This document shows, piece by piece, positions 12,106-22,922 of a DNA stretch of 64,000 nt. The notes below the pieces were generated by a model. It saw nothing but the letters and a program-made list of their open reading frames with translations. It searched no databases and was not told where the DNA came from. The DNA comes from Hibiscus mutabilis (taxonomy: Eukaryota > Streptophyta > Magnoliopsida > Malvales > Malvaceae), in the NCBI GenBank assembly GCA_019671005.1, contig CM033752.1:25366969-25430968 (forward strand), in the 5' to 3' direction. A program made the translations under genes and the position numbers. Position 1 is the stretch's first letter, and each line of letters starts with the position of its first letter.

Positions 12106-13498
12106 GTGGTGGCAGATCATTTATTAAGACTAGTTTGTGATACATCTTTTGAATCCACTACAATTAATGATACTTTTCTTGATGAACAACTTTTAAGTAT
12201 TTCTGTAACACCATGGTTTGCTGACATTTCTAATTATCTTGCCACAAGTAAAATTCCTTTTCAATGGGATCTTCAAGATAAAGAGAAATTTTTTGAATGA
12301 AGTAAAGAAATTTTATTGGGATGATCCTTACCTGTTCAAGTATTGTCCTGACCAAATATTTAGAAGATGCATACCGAAAAATGAGGTAAGTAGTGCCCTT
12401 AATTTTTGTCATTTCGGAGCATGTGGTGGACTTTTTTCATCAAAGAAAACTGTAGCAAAAATTTTACAATGTGGATTTAATTGGCCAACCTTATTCAAAG
12501 ATGCTCATAATTTTTGCAAGTCTTGTGAAAGTTGTCAAAATTTGGGATCTATTTCTAAAAGAAACATGATGCCATTAAACCCAATTTTAGTGATTGAAAT
12601 TTTTTACTGCTGGGGAATTGATTTTATAGGTCTGTTTCCACCTTCTTTTGATTTCTTGTATATTTTGGTCGCAATTGATTATGTTTCAAAATGGATAGAG
12701 GCAATTCAATGTCGCAATAATGATCACAAAGCAGTGATCAAATTTTTAAAGGAAAATATTTTAAGTCAATTTGGAATTCCTCGATCTATTATAAGTGATG
12801 GTGGAACACATTTTTGCAACAAGGTTTTTGAATCTTTAATGAATAAATATAACATTACACATAAAGTTGCAACCTCTTATCACCCTCAGACAAATGGACA
12901 AGTAGAACTTGCAAATAGGGAAATTAAACAGATTTTGGAAAAAACAATTAACCCAAATCGTAAAGATTGGTCTTTAAGACTTAATGATGCTTTATGGGCT
13001 TATTGAACTGCTTTTAAAACATCATTGGGCATGTCCCCCTATATACTAGTTTATGGAAAACCTTGTCATTTACCTGTGGAATTGGAACATAAGGTATATT
13101 GGGCTATTAAAGTGTTTAAATATAATCTCGAAGATGTCGCACAATTGCGAAAGTTACAAATTAATGAACTTGAGGAACTTATAAATGATGCATATGAAAA
13201 TTCAAAGATTTATAAAGAAAGAAACAAAGCCTTTCACGATAAAAGAATTTCAAGAAAAACATTTGATGTTGGGAAAAACGTTCTCCTTTATAATTCTAGA
13301 CTTCACTTGTTTCCTGGAAAATTGAGGTCGAGATGGAGTGGACCTTCTGTTGTGAAGCATGTTTATCCTTATGGAGCAATTGACATTGAAAATCCTAAAA
13401 CTGGAAACGTGCTCAAAGTGAATGGACACAAACTTAAACATTTCATTGAAAATCAAGCCAATCAAGGTGAGGTCCTTTATCTTTTAGATCCTTGTTAA
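12106..13498 (+). pseudogene. Element C integrase
   Basis: A linker (12106-12300) leads by frameshift to the integrase (12218-13006, 13025-13498). The zinc finger is readable but its first His-bearing part is degenerate: CHFGACGG, then CKSCESC. The core keeps all three acidic positions: GIDFIGL, IISDGGTHF and GQVELANREI. A TGA at 13004-13006 interrupts it before GMSPYILVYGKPCHLPVELEH. The last part, RWSGPSVVKHVYPYGAIDI, is the C-terminal DNA-binding domain. It would insert the element cDNA with a 5-bp duplication, matching the flanks seen. Confidence 0.92.
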
Positions 13499-13778
13499 AA
13501 ATATTATGGTGTAATTATATATAATTATATATTATTATTATTATATCTACTATTATATTAAATTATTATTAGTCTTTTAATTCCTGATTAAATGGCAGAT
13601 AACGATATTCTGTGAAATCTTTCGGTTCATCAGCTACCCATAAAACTGGTGTTGTATATTCATTTCTCAATTTTACTTTCAAATTCATTCTCTGGTTTCT
13701 CTTTCATTTTCCTTTTCTTTCAAAATGGATGTTATTCTCTCAAAATTGTAGAAACTTCTTTCTTCCATTCCACCAAAC
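13499..13778 (+). other. Spacer between integrase and extra ORFs of Element C
   Basis: This is AT-rich and noncoding, with a TA-dinucleotide-rich stretch at 13515-13570. A short reading from ATG 13591 (MADNDIL) ends at once in a stop, and may be the remnant of a start used by the downstream ORF. Confidence 0.5.
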
Positions 13779-14329
13779 ATGATTCTGAAACATTACAAAG
13801 TCAGGCTTGAAAGATTAAGAATGCTCATGCACAAAGGTATGCCTACTGATGTTTGTATGCTAATCGAAGCAAAAGTAAGGTATGAAGAATATCTTCCCTT
13901 TTTACATTTACCTGGTATTGGAAGAAGTACATATGAAATGAAAAGAAGATCCAAATGTCTCGGATCAAACTGCCGAAAATGTGTAAGATGGACTTGTTCG
14001 GGAAGATGTCGTTCTATTGGGATGCCTTCCATAAATCAAGATGACAAAATTAGATTTGTTAAGGATGGACCGAATAAGGAGAATTTGGAGGATATGCAAA
14101 GTTCTCTTGAGACGCATCCTAATGGAGATGTGCAAAAACAAATTATTGATTTATGGTTGATATTTCAAAATGAATGGCAACGTCTGGGGAATCTGACGAT
14201 AAAAGACATTGTTTGCCAGTTTTTAAGAAAAATGGATGGGAAGCCTATCCTCGACTCATAGAAGGCGTTCAAGCCATTTCTAGACGTAAAACTAGAGGAA
14301 GCTGTGAGCCACAGTCGCAACTACTGTAA
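13779..14329 (+). pseudogene. Uncharacterised cysteine-rich ORF downstream of integrase
   Basis: The reading from ATG 13779 is open for 160 residues. A frameshift near 14230 would carry it into a second frame ending at TAA 14327-14329, giving about 183 residues. Around residues 60-80 is a Cys cluster, CLGSNCRKCVRWTCSGRC, that could bind zinc (C-x4-C-x2-C-x5-C-x3-C). The flanks are rich in Arg and Lys. A moderately acidic middle and DVQKQIIDLWLIFQNEW, possibly helical, follow. It does not match Athila env or the archaeal-type RNase H known from Tat elements, as far as I can judge. It lies between integrase and the LOG sequence. Function is not known. Confidence 0.7.
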
Positions 14330-14648
14330 ATATTTCTCAAGCTTTTATTTGCAATAATTTCTTCTTCTTCTTCTTCGTTATGTTAAATTACTGTTTGGAT
14401 TTTAGTGGTCTTGAATAACTGTGTGTTGCAGGAACCATTGTTGCAATCGTAATCATTTTCTACTGTTGACTTTTTGACTCTTTGCTGCAGGATTCATTAA
14501 TGATAGCATGTCTACTATTTATCTTTTGAAATTTGGTTTCTACTTTTTGACATTTTGATTTTTTGGATTAACATTTTATACCGACAACTTATCTACCACT
14601 TATTATATATTTGTATTGTTCTTCCTTTCTTTTAAAAAAAAGAAAAAA

Positions 14649-15292
14649 ATGGAAAATATTTCAACTAGACATCTTCAAAAGTTCTTTGTTTTTGTGGATC
14701 GTAACCAAGAAAAGATAAATATTTTGCAAATGCAACTAAGGAGTTGGGAGAAGTTATGGCCATAAAAAAATATGAAGTTATTTATGGAGGTAGATGTATG
14801 GATTTAATGAGAGTAGTTGCTACTACAACATATGTGAAAGGAAGCTCAGTTCTGGGAATAGTTCCAAAGACATTATCTTATTTGTGTGGACCTACAATAG
14901 GAAGAGAAGTACAAGTCAATACTATACCAGAACGAATAGCAATCATGATTTAATCTTCTGATGCATTCATTGCTCTGCCTGGAGATATCGGTACACTGGA
15001 ATAAATTACCTGCGCAGCTTCTTGGTCATCCCTGACTAGCAATAAAAAACCCATCGGTTTGCTTAATATTAATGGTTATTTTGATATTTTACTTCCTTTT
15101 CTTGATAATGTTGTGGAAAATGGATTTATGTTTTCAGAGGCAAGAAGAATCTTAATCTCTGCTACAAAAATTGAAGAACTACTCAAAAAGCTCCAAGATT
15201 TTAGGTGTCTTCCTGATTTAATTGAGAGTACACGTGGGAAAAGGAAAAGAGACGAAGACAAGCGAGATGTGGATTGTTCTTTATCACTATGA
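14649..15292 (+). pseudogene. Captured LOG-type cytokinin phosphoribohydrolase, decayed
   Basis: LOG enzymes release active free-base cytokinin from cytokinin riboside 5'-monophosphate. From ATG 14649 the order of LOG landmarks is: the KFFVFVD strand; after a frameshift near 14722, ATKELGEVM and YEVIYGG; VLGIVPKTL; PERIAIM at the QRKAEM position, keeping the Arg; SSDAFIALPGDIGTLE; NKKPIGLLNINGYFD; SEARRILISAT; and ELLKKLQDF. The length fits the roughly 210-residue family. TAA codons at 14951 and 15002 interrupt it. The second sits at the Glu of the PGGxGTxxE motif, one base from GAA. D for G in PGG and in GLM, and R for G after LM, all fit G-to-A changes. No introns are seen, unlike plant LOG genes. 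Confidence 0.9.
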
Positions 15293-15397
15293 TATTATCT
15301 TATTTTAATTTTTTGTTTGTTTTATTTTTTATGTGTCAATTCTAGCAATCCGTAGCAGCATAACATGTAAAATCCTCTAAATTCTACTTTTAATTTT

Positions 15398-15430
15398 GAC
15401 ATTGAGGACAATGTCCTAATTATGTGGGGG
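15398..15430 (+). promoter_or_regulatory. Internal PPT-like site with hairpin
   Basis: GACATTG-AGGA-CAATGTC (15398-15415) is a perfect 7-bp hairpin and is followed by TGTGGGGG (15423-15430). The true polypurine tract at 17121-17150 has the same GAGGACAA...TGTGGGGG order, so this looks like a second, internal copy lying just after the LOG sequence. Confidence 0.6.
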
Positions 15431-15868
15431 TAAGGGATATAATAAAAAAAACTTGAAAAAAAAACTTGATGTTTGTTAAATCATTAGGTTAAGTCAAATT
15501 GAAAAAAAAGTGACAGATTATAGTTAATTTTGTTGGTTAATGGTAAGACGCACTTTGTTCTTTTTGACATAGCTAGGAAAAAGGTGGTTGAGTAATTATT
15601 TACACTGAGACACACCTTGTTGATTATAATTTGTTTACCTTGTTATAAAGTAGTGGTTATAATACATGTTTTATTAGATGTCTAAATTTTTAAGAGAAGT
15701 TAAGTTGAAAAAGTGGCTGAGTAAAGTAAATCTTGAGACGCACTTTGACGATTTAATAATATATATAAAAAAAGAAAAATGTGATTGGTCCGATGCTTGA
15801 GTGTTTGTTTTTTTGTGTGCATATAGTGTTGCATGTACTTAGTTGATTTATGTGAGTTGAAAATAATT

Positions 15869-15938
15869 TTGTGAATATAAAGTAAAACATCACTATTAAA
15901 GACTTGAAAGATTAAATATGTGTCAAAATTATGCTATA
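15869..15938. repeat. Inverted-repeat arm (left) within Element C
   Basis: Bases around 15870-15905 (GTGAATATAAAGTAAAACAT and on) match the reverse complement of 16978-17044 with a few mismatches. Similarity fades beyond CAAAATTATGCTAT. The arms lie about 1.04 kb apart. Confidence 0.6.
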
Positions 15939-16977
15939 GCTTGTCTATAGAAAGAGTCTCTGATGTTTCACAATTAGAAAGAATAAGGACACTGGATGCT
16001 TCACTTTGAATCTTCCTTGATATCTCCAAAATTTATGATTTCTTTGTTACACATCATCTGTCTCTTGGTACATACATAGAATTGTAATCGGTCGTAAGTG
16101 AATGATGAACCCAATCATAAAAAAAATCATTATTTCATTTTTTATAATAATAAGAGTTCCAAATGCATGATAGGGGACGATCTAAGCCTTTATTTTTTTT
16201 GGATAGATTGAGCCTTTTTAGCCAACCATATAATATTTCCCTTGAACATCTGATTTTGAGCCTATAGCCTTGTCTTGACTCACCAAATATTTCTTTGTTT
16301 ATCTTTACCTACAGAGCTTAAAGCTCCAACCTTACCTTTGTTTGCTTTAGATGCTCAATACTTACCGAACATATCTTTATGAGCATAAGTATTAATGGGG
16401 TAGGTAGATAAATTTTAGCAGGAGAAAGATATAAGAAGGATTAAAGCATGGAATTCTATTTTTCTACAAAAATTTTCTCTTTATTAAAAATAATAAATAA
16501 TAATAATACTAGTGTCTTGTAAAAAAAAGGAAAAAAAGAAAAAAAAAAGAGAGGAAAAAATACTTATGTTTTATGCATATGCTTTATCCTTTTGTAATAG
16601 GAATATTTGAAAAATGATGGAGTTGGAAGAACACTAAGGGAAGAGGGGAATTAATACTTCTTGCTCACTTTGATCCGTAAGTAAATTGAGTTTAGGATAA
16701 GCCAATTATTGTCAATCTCATTTAAATATCATACCTTGACCTAAGCCATGTTATAATCCAATTAAAAAGATTTTGTGACTCTATTATATTGGAACTAATT
16801 ATATATAAAGGTGAATAATGAATTAATTCATGATAGCCATTTACTTATTGTTTATTACTTTTCCAATGTGCTGATGAGATTGCACACATGTGATTTGCAC
16901 ACATATAAGCACAGAAGTTTCATTGTCTTACACTTTTTGACTGTGAGTATTTTCTAGAGACCACCTATGTCATGAAT

Positions 16978-17044
16978 AGCATTCTTTTTGACCATGTTCA
17001 TACATTTAAGTTCTTAATAGTGATATTTTACTCTACATTCACAA
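16978..17044. repeat. Inverted-repeat arm (right) within Element C
   Basis: This is the partner of 15869-15938. Its core on the minus strand reads GTGAATGTAGAGTAAAATAT, differing from the left arm mainly by transitions. Confidence 0.6.
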
Positions 17045-17120
17045 CTTTGTGTTCTCCTCATCAGTTGGCGCTAAAGTATATTAGGTTGCATCTACATTTG
17101 CATTGGTGATTTGTTTGCTT

Positions 17121-17150
17121 GAGGACAAGCAAAATGTAAGTGTGGGGGTG
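17121..17150 (+). promoter_or_regulatory. Polypurine tract of Element C
   Basis: GAGGACAAGC...AAGTGTGGGGGTG directly precedes the 3' LTR. This wording is characteristic of Athila/Tat elements and marks the plus-strand priming site. Confidence 0.85.
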
Positions 17151-18536
17151 TGATGAGTCCTTAATATAGTCTCATTTTAGTATCTATAGTACGAACATTT
17201 GCATTGTTTATTGAGTGTTTTATTGACATTTGTAGGCTTTTAGTTATTTCATATTTTGTGGTTTGTATTTTAAATATGTTGCGGTTTTAGTACTTTTGTT
17301 ATGTTTTCAGTTATTTTTAATAAATTGTATTTTTGTGTTAATTGCAGGCTTAGATATGTTGAATTTGATGATTGCAATTATGATACAAATGAAGTTGAAT
17401 CCAAAGATGATCCAAGGTGAAAGAAATTGGGCAAATGCTAAAATTGAGAAAATAGACTCAATAAACTCGTACTAAAATTCTGCACTCAATATGTTGCACG
17501 GTTTGACTATAACTTGAGCTCCAGAACTCGAAAATTGGCTCGTGAGATACCGTTGGAAAGCTTATTGAGTCTACTATATTTTCAAACTGATTGGAAAGCC
17601 AAACCAAATCTGGAATTTCCCACAAATGCTGAAAACCGGAGCCTTACAAGTGCTGACACCATGATAACCACTTTTGACAATTTAAAGATATCATCAAGCA
17701 TGCAAAGACTTTTTAAGTCAAGAAATGTGGCTGAAACTCACTCTCCATTGTCATCTAGCACCTCAAATTTCCTATAAATAGGCTTTAGTTTTTCCTTGTA
17801 AATCATCTTTATATTTTTCTTTCTTATGTTTGGTTTTTGTAAACCAAATTTTATTTTCTTTAAAGTTATGGTTTCTTTCTAATTCAAGTTGCTGAGGTGA
17901 AAGGATGAAGCTCTTGGTATATACTAAAGGTTAGTTTGAAATTCTCAACGTATACTAAAACATGTTAAATTAGTATATGATGTTAGATTCAATTGGTTAA
18001 TATTCATGTTAGTAAATTAAGAACCTTGCTTCATTATAGACAAGTAATTTGGCACAATGAATGCTTGTTATAATTAACTTGATTTATTATAGACAAAACA
18101 AATTGGCATAATAAACACTTGGACTTGTTTATTAATTTTGATTGCACCGATCCATATAACACCATATGCTATACCTCTGCATTTTTTGGACATTGTTTAT
18201 TGCACTTTGGACTTTGATTATAGACATTGGACAATAGACTTTCATTGCAGGACCTTCTGATTGGATGCCATTGCATCATATGGACTTCAATTGAGTAATT
18301 AGAAGAATAAAAATTAATCTTAGTATAATACCAAGAGTGGATTCTCAAAACCTCAGCTTCTTTTATTTATATTGTTGTTTATTTTCTAATCAATTATTCT
18401 CTTTGCAGATTTTTATTTTAATTTTTTATCTTATTATTTCTAAACAAAACTTCCATGTGGATTCGACCTCGGACTCCCGAGAATTATTACTTGACAACAG
18501 CTTGCACTTGGGTATACGACTGAAAAGAGACGGTCA
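17151..18536 (+). repeat. Element C 3' LTR (1386 bp)
   Basis: It runs from TGATGAGTCC to CGGTCA and matches 6559-8011. It has a short deletion relative to the left LTR after the TATA box (TATAAATAG, 17773-17781). ORFs at 17263-17475, 17514-17777 and 18337-18540 are LTR readings. Confidence 0.92.
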
Positions 18537-18541
18537 CTGAC
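18537..18541. repeat. Target-site duplication of Element C, right copy (CTGAC)
   Basis: On the minus strand this falls in the CQ codons of Element A's integrase zinc finger (MVCQ), where the A reading resumes. It pairs with CTGAA at 6554-6558. Confidence 0.75.
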
Positions 18542-20170
18542 ATACCATGTACTTGGCAACAAAATCAGCCACATCTTTCTTCAACCCAACCCAATAATAC
18601 TCATCCTTCAATCCCTAATACATCTTAGTGCTACAGGGATACATAGCAAAAGGACTAGTATGACCCTTGCTCAAAATGGTACGTCTCAACTCCTAATTGC
18701 AAGGCACCACTATTCGGTCCTTAAAACACAACATTCCATCATCATTAAAATGAAAATCTGATGGTTTTCCATCCATGATATCCTTAACATGAGGTATCAA
18801 CTCATCATCCTACAGTTGCTTCTCCTTTATCATTTGCGACAAGGACATCTTCACTTGCAACTCAGCTAACAAGCCTCCATCACGAGTTACACTCAACCAA
18901 GCAAACATAGCTCTCAACTCAACCATAGCTTTTCTACTCAAAGCATCCACTGCTACATTCGCTTTACCCGGATGATACTCAATGGTCAAATCATAATCTT
19001 TAAGCAACTCTAACCATCGTTGTTGCCTAAGATTTAACTCTTTCTGCTACATCAAATACATCAAAATTTTATGATCTGTGTAAACAATACACTTCTCACG
19101 GTAAAAAAAATGCCTCTAAATCTTCAATGAAAACACAACTGTGGCAAGCTCAAGATCGTGAGTAGGATAGTTATGCTCGTGCACCTTCAATTGCCTAGAT
19201 GCATAAGCCACCACTTTCCCACTTTGCATCAACACACACCCCAACCCAACGTAGGATGCATCACTATACACCACAAACTCCTTTCTCGACTCAGGTTGAA
19301 TCAAGATCGGAGCTTGCGTCAAAGCTTCCTTCAACATTTCAAAGGCTTGCTGTCGATCCCCCGACCACTCAAAACAAACATTCTTCTGCAAAAACTTGGT
19401 CAAAGGAGTAGCAATCTTCGAAAAACCATCCATAACCCGACGACAGTATCCAGCCAACCCAAGAAAACTAAGCACCTCTGTCATTGACTTAGGTGGCTTC
19501 CAATTCACCACAGCCTCAATCTTTTGTGGATCCACACGAATTCCCTCGGCCGACACCACATGTCCAAGGAAAACCACTTCCTTCAACCAAAACTCACATT
19601 TGCTCAACTTGGCATACAGCTGATTATCTAATAATCTTTGAAGCACAACCATCAAATGCTCATCATGATATTTCTCGGTAAGAGAGTACATAAGAATATC
19701 ATCAATAAACACCACCACAAATTGATCCAAGAACTCATGAAATGCCCGATTCATCATATCCATAAATGAAGCTGGTGCATTGGTCAACCAAAACGGCATC
19801 ACCAGGAATTTTTAACACTCATACCTCGTACGAAAGGAAATCTTTGGCACATCCACATCCTTCACCTTCAACTGATAATATCCCAATCCCAAATCGATCT
19901 TAGAAAATACCGATGCACCTCGAAATTGATCAAACAAATTATCAATCCATGACAAAGGATATTTGTTCTTAATCTTCAACTTATTCAGTTACTGATAATT
20001 TATGCGCATTCTCATCGTGCCATCCTTCTTTTTCACAAATAACATCGGCGCACCCCAAGGTGAAACACTAGGCTAATAAACCCCCGATTGAGCAACTCCT
20101 AAAGTTGCGTCTTCAACTCCTTCAATTCCTTAGGTTCTATGAAATAAGGCGCAATAGACACCAGAGCCGT
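18542..20170 (-). pseudogene. Element A RT, RNase H and integrase zinc finger
   Basis: On the minus strand from about 20170, the RT carries motif A VFSKIDL (Asp kept) and motif C VVFIDDILMYS, both Asp residues intact. Next come AKLSKCEFW, VVFLGHVVSAEGI, and the RNase H blocks FVVYSDASYVGLGCV and HEHNYPTHDLELA, then IEYHPGKANVAVDALSRK. The integrase zinc finger region (DVADFVAKYMVCQ) ends at the Element C insertion. Several in-frame stops (at about 19113, 19050 and 18700, and early in RT) disable it. It is the best-kept RT active site in the window. Confidence 0.92.
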
Positions 20171-20231
20171 ATCAACACACGTCTCGATTTTAAACTCTAC
20201 CTCCCTATCTGGCGGCAACCCCGGTAACTCT

Positions 20232-22070
20232 TCAGGAAAAAACCCCTAGAAAATCACAAATTGTACGGATGTCCTGCACACGTACATCCTTAGATCTAGG
20301 ATTCGTAACATAGGCCAAATACGCCTGACATTCAAGTTCCAACATTCGACTTGTTTCCAAAGACGAAACAACATTAGACATGAACTTTGCATTCTCGCCA
20401 AGCACCACAAATTCATAATCATCGGCAAGACTCAAGGATATTCGTTTGGTTTCAAAATCCACAACTGCTCTATGCTCGGACAACCAGTCCATCCCCAAAA
20501 TTACATCAAAACCATGAAATGACAATTCCATCAAATCCACGACAAACATATGACCTTGCACCATCAGACGACACCTACAGTACAACCTCCTAACCACAAC
20601 CGTCTCACCCAAAGAATTAGTTACTCGGACACCAACATTCAAAATCTCAACAGGTATATCAAGCAAATGGGCATGCTCACTCAGAATATACGAATGGGTG
20701 GAACCAGAATCAACCAATAAAAATAATGGCAATGATTGTAAAGTAAAGGTACCTGCAATTACATCAGTATTGTTGCGTCCCTCGCGATGCGCATATACCC
20801 TTGCAGGGCCTCCACCCTCTAGCTGGATAGCAACAGTGTGTACCACATTCCTATGCCCACCATCTCTTGGCTGAAAATGTCCTCGACCACGCCCTCGACC
20901 TCTCGGTGCAACCATAGTAGGTGCAGGAGCCTGTGCACCTCTAACAAACATAGGGCAATCACGCCTCACATGATCAGTCAACCCACAACTCCAGCAAGTA
21001 ATAGCTACAACATGTGTAGGAACTAGACCAGCTCGTCCTGCCTGAGGACAATCACGTCTAACATGATCTCGAGATCCACAACCCCAACAAACCTTTTTTG
21101 ATCTCCAACAAACCCTGAAATATCTCTTCCCACACTGAGCACACTCGAGTATCCCACCTCCAAAACTCTACCATATCTAATCTCTCCGCCCAAGATCAAG
21201 TAAATATCTCTAGTCACGGTGCCTTTAATACCGGCCACCGCCTACACTAGAATTAGCAGCTCTCTTACCATGGCCAAATCCTCTAGCACGAGATGTCAAA
21301 CCCAAACTCTGCTCAATATACTAGGCTCTCAAAACCAGCACATCAAAGTCAATATACTCTACAGCCAACATATATGTCTTAACTTCCTGTGCCAAACCAT
21401 AATGAAATCGGTCGCAACGAAGCCTCTCATCGGGCACCAACTCTGAAGCATAATGACTCAGCCTCACAAACCGAATCTCATACTCAGCTACCGATATATC
21501 ACCTTGCTCCAAGGCCATGAACTCGCATTTCTTCTCATACAAGTATTTAACTCCGAGATACTTCTTCTTGAAAGTAGTCTGGAAGGTTTTTCACATCATG
21601 TCACCGGGCTCCATACCCGCAATCACAGTAGTCCACCAGCTATACACATCTCCCTGCAATAGGGATACAACATACCCAAGCTTACGAGCATCAAAACAAC
21701 CCATCTGGCCCAATATACGATTTGTGCTGGCAAACCACTCCTCAGAAGCCTCAGGCATCAACCCTCTGAACTCGACCCCTCCTAGGCCACGTAAATGCTT
21801 TAATGGTAATCCCGGATTAGCAGCAGCAATCGGTGCTGGTGCAGGCACATGTACCCCAGCCACCACAGCCTGAAAAGCTTCTATCATTGCCTGTATCAAA
21901 GGCGTCATATCACCCAACACTAGCCCAGCTGGAAAATGTGGTACTTATTCCACACCCGCTGGTGGATTCGGCGGAGAAGGTGGCAACCCCTCAATAGGCA
22001 TAACATTATTCTAGTCATCCTGGCTCCCCGCATTTGCGTTAAAACGTAATTCTCTCCTCGGTGGCATCAT
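20232..22070 (-). pseudogene. gag: Element A gag and protease
   Basis: The likely start is ATG at 22070 or 22067 (MPPRREL). Gag blocks follow: FRGLMPEASEEWFASTNRILGQMGC, then KLGYVVSLLQGDVYSWW, and YASELVPDERLRCDRFHYGL. Two CCHC zinc knuckles follow in tandem (CWGCGSRDHVRRDC near 21080 and CWSCGLTDHVRRDC near 20980), which would bind RNA. The protease active site is LLVDSGSTHSYI near 20705, and GMDWLSEHRAVVDF follows. Stops and frame changes near 21580, 21300 and 20990 break the reading. Confidence 0.9.
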
Positions 22071-22337
22071 AAACAGAGGGTCTAAGGCATGATAATACAT
22101 CAAAAACAAAATAATTAGGTTGAACTTAAGAAAGGATCCAAGACTTCTATTTCAAATCAAAAGTATTCCATATCAGTAGTAATAAGGCAATGTGCCCCAA
22201 ATGATACCCCAACATGGCATATAACACGCAATCAATCACCGTGTATAGCAATCAACACAAATCAATCAACATACGTATCAAACAGCTTCCAAACAAACAT
22301 AAGCCAACTATAACCCACCCTCAACAATCATAACCTA
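22071..22337 (-). other. Leader of Element A between primer site and gag
   Basis: Untranslated leader with no recognisable site. AT-rich. Confidence 0.6.
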
Positions 22338-22349
22338 GCTCTGATACCA
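22338..22349 (-). promoter_or_regulatory. Primer-binding site of Element A
   Basis: On the minus strand TGGTATCAGAGC is complementary to the 3' end of plant initiator tRNA-Met. It lies five bases inside the 5' LTR boundary and is unmutated. Confidence 0.9.
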
Positions 22350-22354
22350 CCAAA

Positions 22355-22922
22355 TATAACCCTCTTAGCCCGGTCTAGCCGAAACTGGACCAAAAGAGCC
22401 ACATTGGGTTTGCCAAGACAAACCTGAACTAATAACCTAAACTGATTTTTTTATCTTGTGTAAATGCCATTATAGAATTCTTATGATGACTGAGCAAACA
22501 ACAGAAAAGATGAGATTAATAATGGAAGTCAAATTAACACAGTTATCACCAAATTATGACTTAGGGACCAATTTGCCAATTTCTCAGTTTTTAAGGACTT
22601 AACTCAAAATTAAAGCTACCAATCCTCAGTTAGTCATGTTACATGCTCACATGCCAAAATAACCATCCATGCATCCATAATTGTAATCATGTCAGAAAAG
22701 GACTAAAATGTAAGATTTATAATCTCAACATGCCAAATTAACTAAAACTTACAACCTGTTTCGATACGCCAAGATCCTCATACCGATACGGTGTATTTTA
22801 CACACCCCGTACCGATCCCATGAACATAATTTCACAAATTAGGATTCTAGTGTTGAAAACTCATACCGGTATGGTGCCTGCGTATCAAAACTCAACCTTA
22901 ATTCCTTAAGGGCGTACCGGTA
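22355..22922 (-). repeat. Element A 5' LTR, part 1 (cut by Element B)
   Basis: It begins TATAACCC where the sister LTR has TGTAACCC, so the terminal dinucleotide has mutated. It continues collinear with 1956 onward and is interrupted at 22922, inside the CGTACCGATACG motif cluster. It resumes at 35226. Confidence 0.92.
22918..22922. repeat. Target-site duplication of Element B, left copy (CGGTA)
   Basis: CGGTA precedes TGTAACCCCC at 22923, and the identical CGGTA follows GTTACA at 35220. Confidence 0.95.

Larger units (their letters stand above)
15293..17137 (+). other. Long noncoding 3' region of Element C
   Basis: No ORF longer than about 60 residues is credible here. It holds an internal PPT-like site (15398-15430), three diverged copies of a 'gagacgcactttg'-type motif (about 15545-15750), A-rich runs (16520-16560) and a pair of inverted arms (15869-15938 and 16978-17044). 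Long noncoding 3' regions are normal in Athila/Tat elements. Confidence 0.7.
6559..18536 (+). mobile_element. Element C: Athila/Tat-type Ty3/gypsy element with a captured LOG gene
   Basis: This is a complete 12.0-kb structure: LTR (6559-8011), primer-binding site, 35-bp tandem repeats, gag, protease, RT/RNase H, integrase, two extra ORFs, a long noncoding 3' region, polypurine tract and LTR (17151-18536). It sits in Element A's integrase, opposite in strand. About seven substitutions in the first 200 aligned LTR bases make it younger than A. The long noncoding 3' region and a GAGGACAAGC...GTGTGGGGG polypurine tract are typical of the Athila/Tat lineage. Confidence 0.93.

Noticed and set aside
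13779..14329. Identification of the cysteine-rich ORF as Athila envelope
   Set aside because: No signal peptide or membrane segment is visible, and the Cys cluster is not typical of that protein.
22338..22349. tRNA-like sequence
   Set aside because: It is only the 12 bases complementary to the tRNA 3' end, placed next to an LTR. No cloverleaf is present, so it is a primer-binding site.
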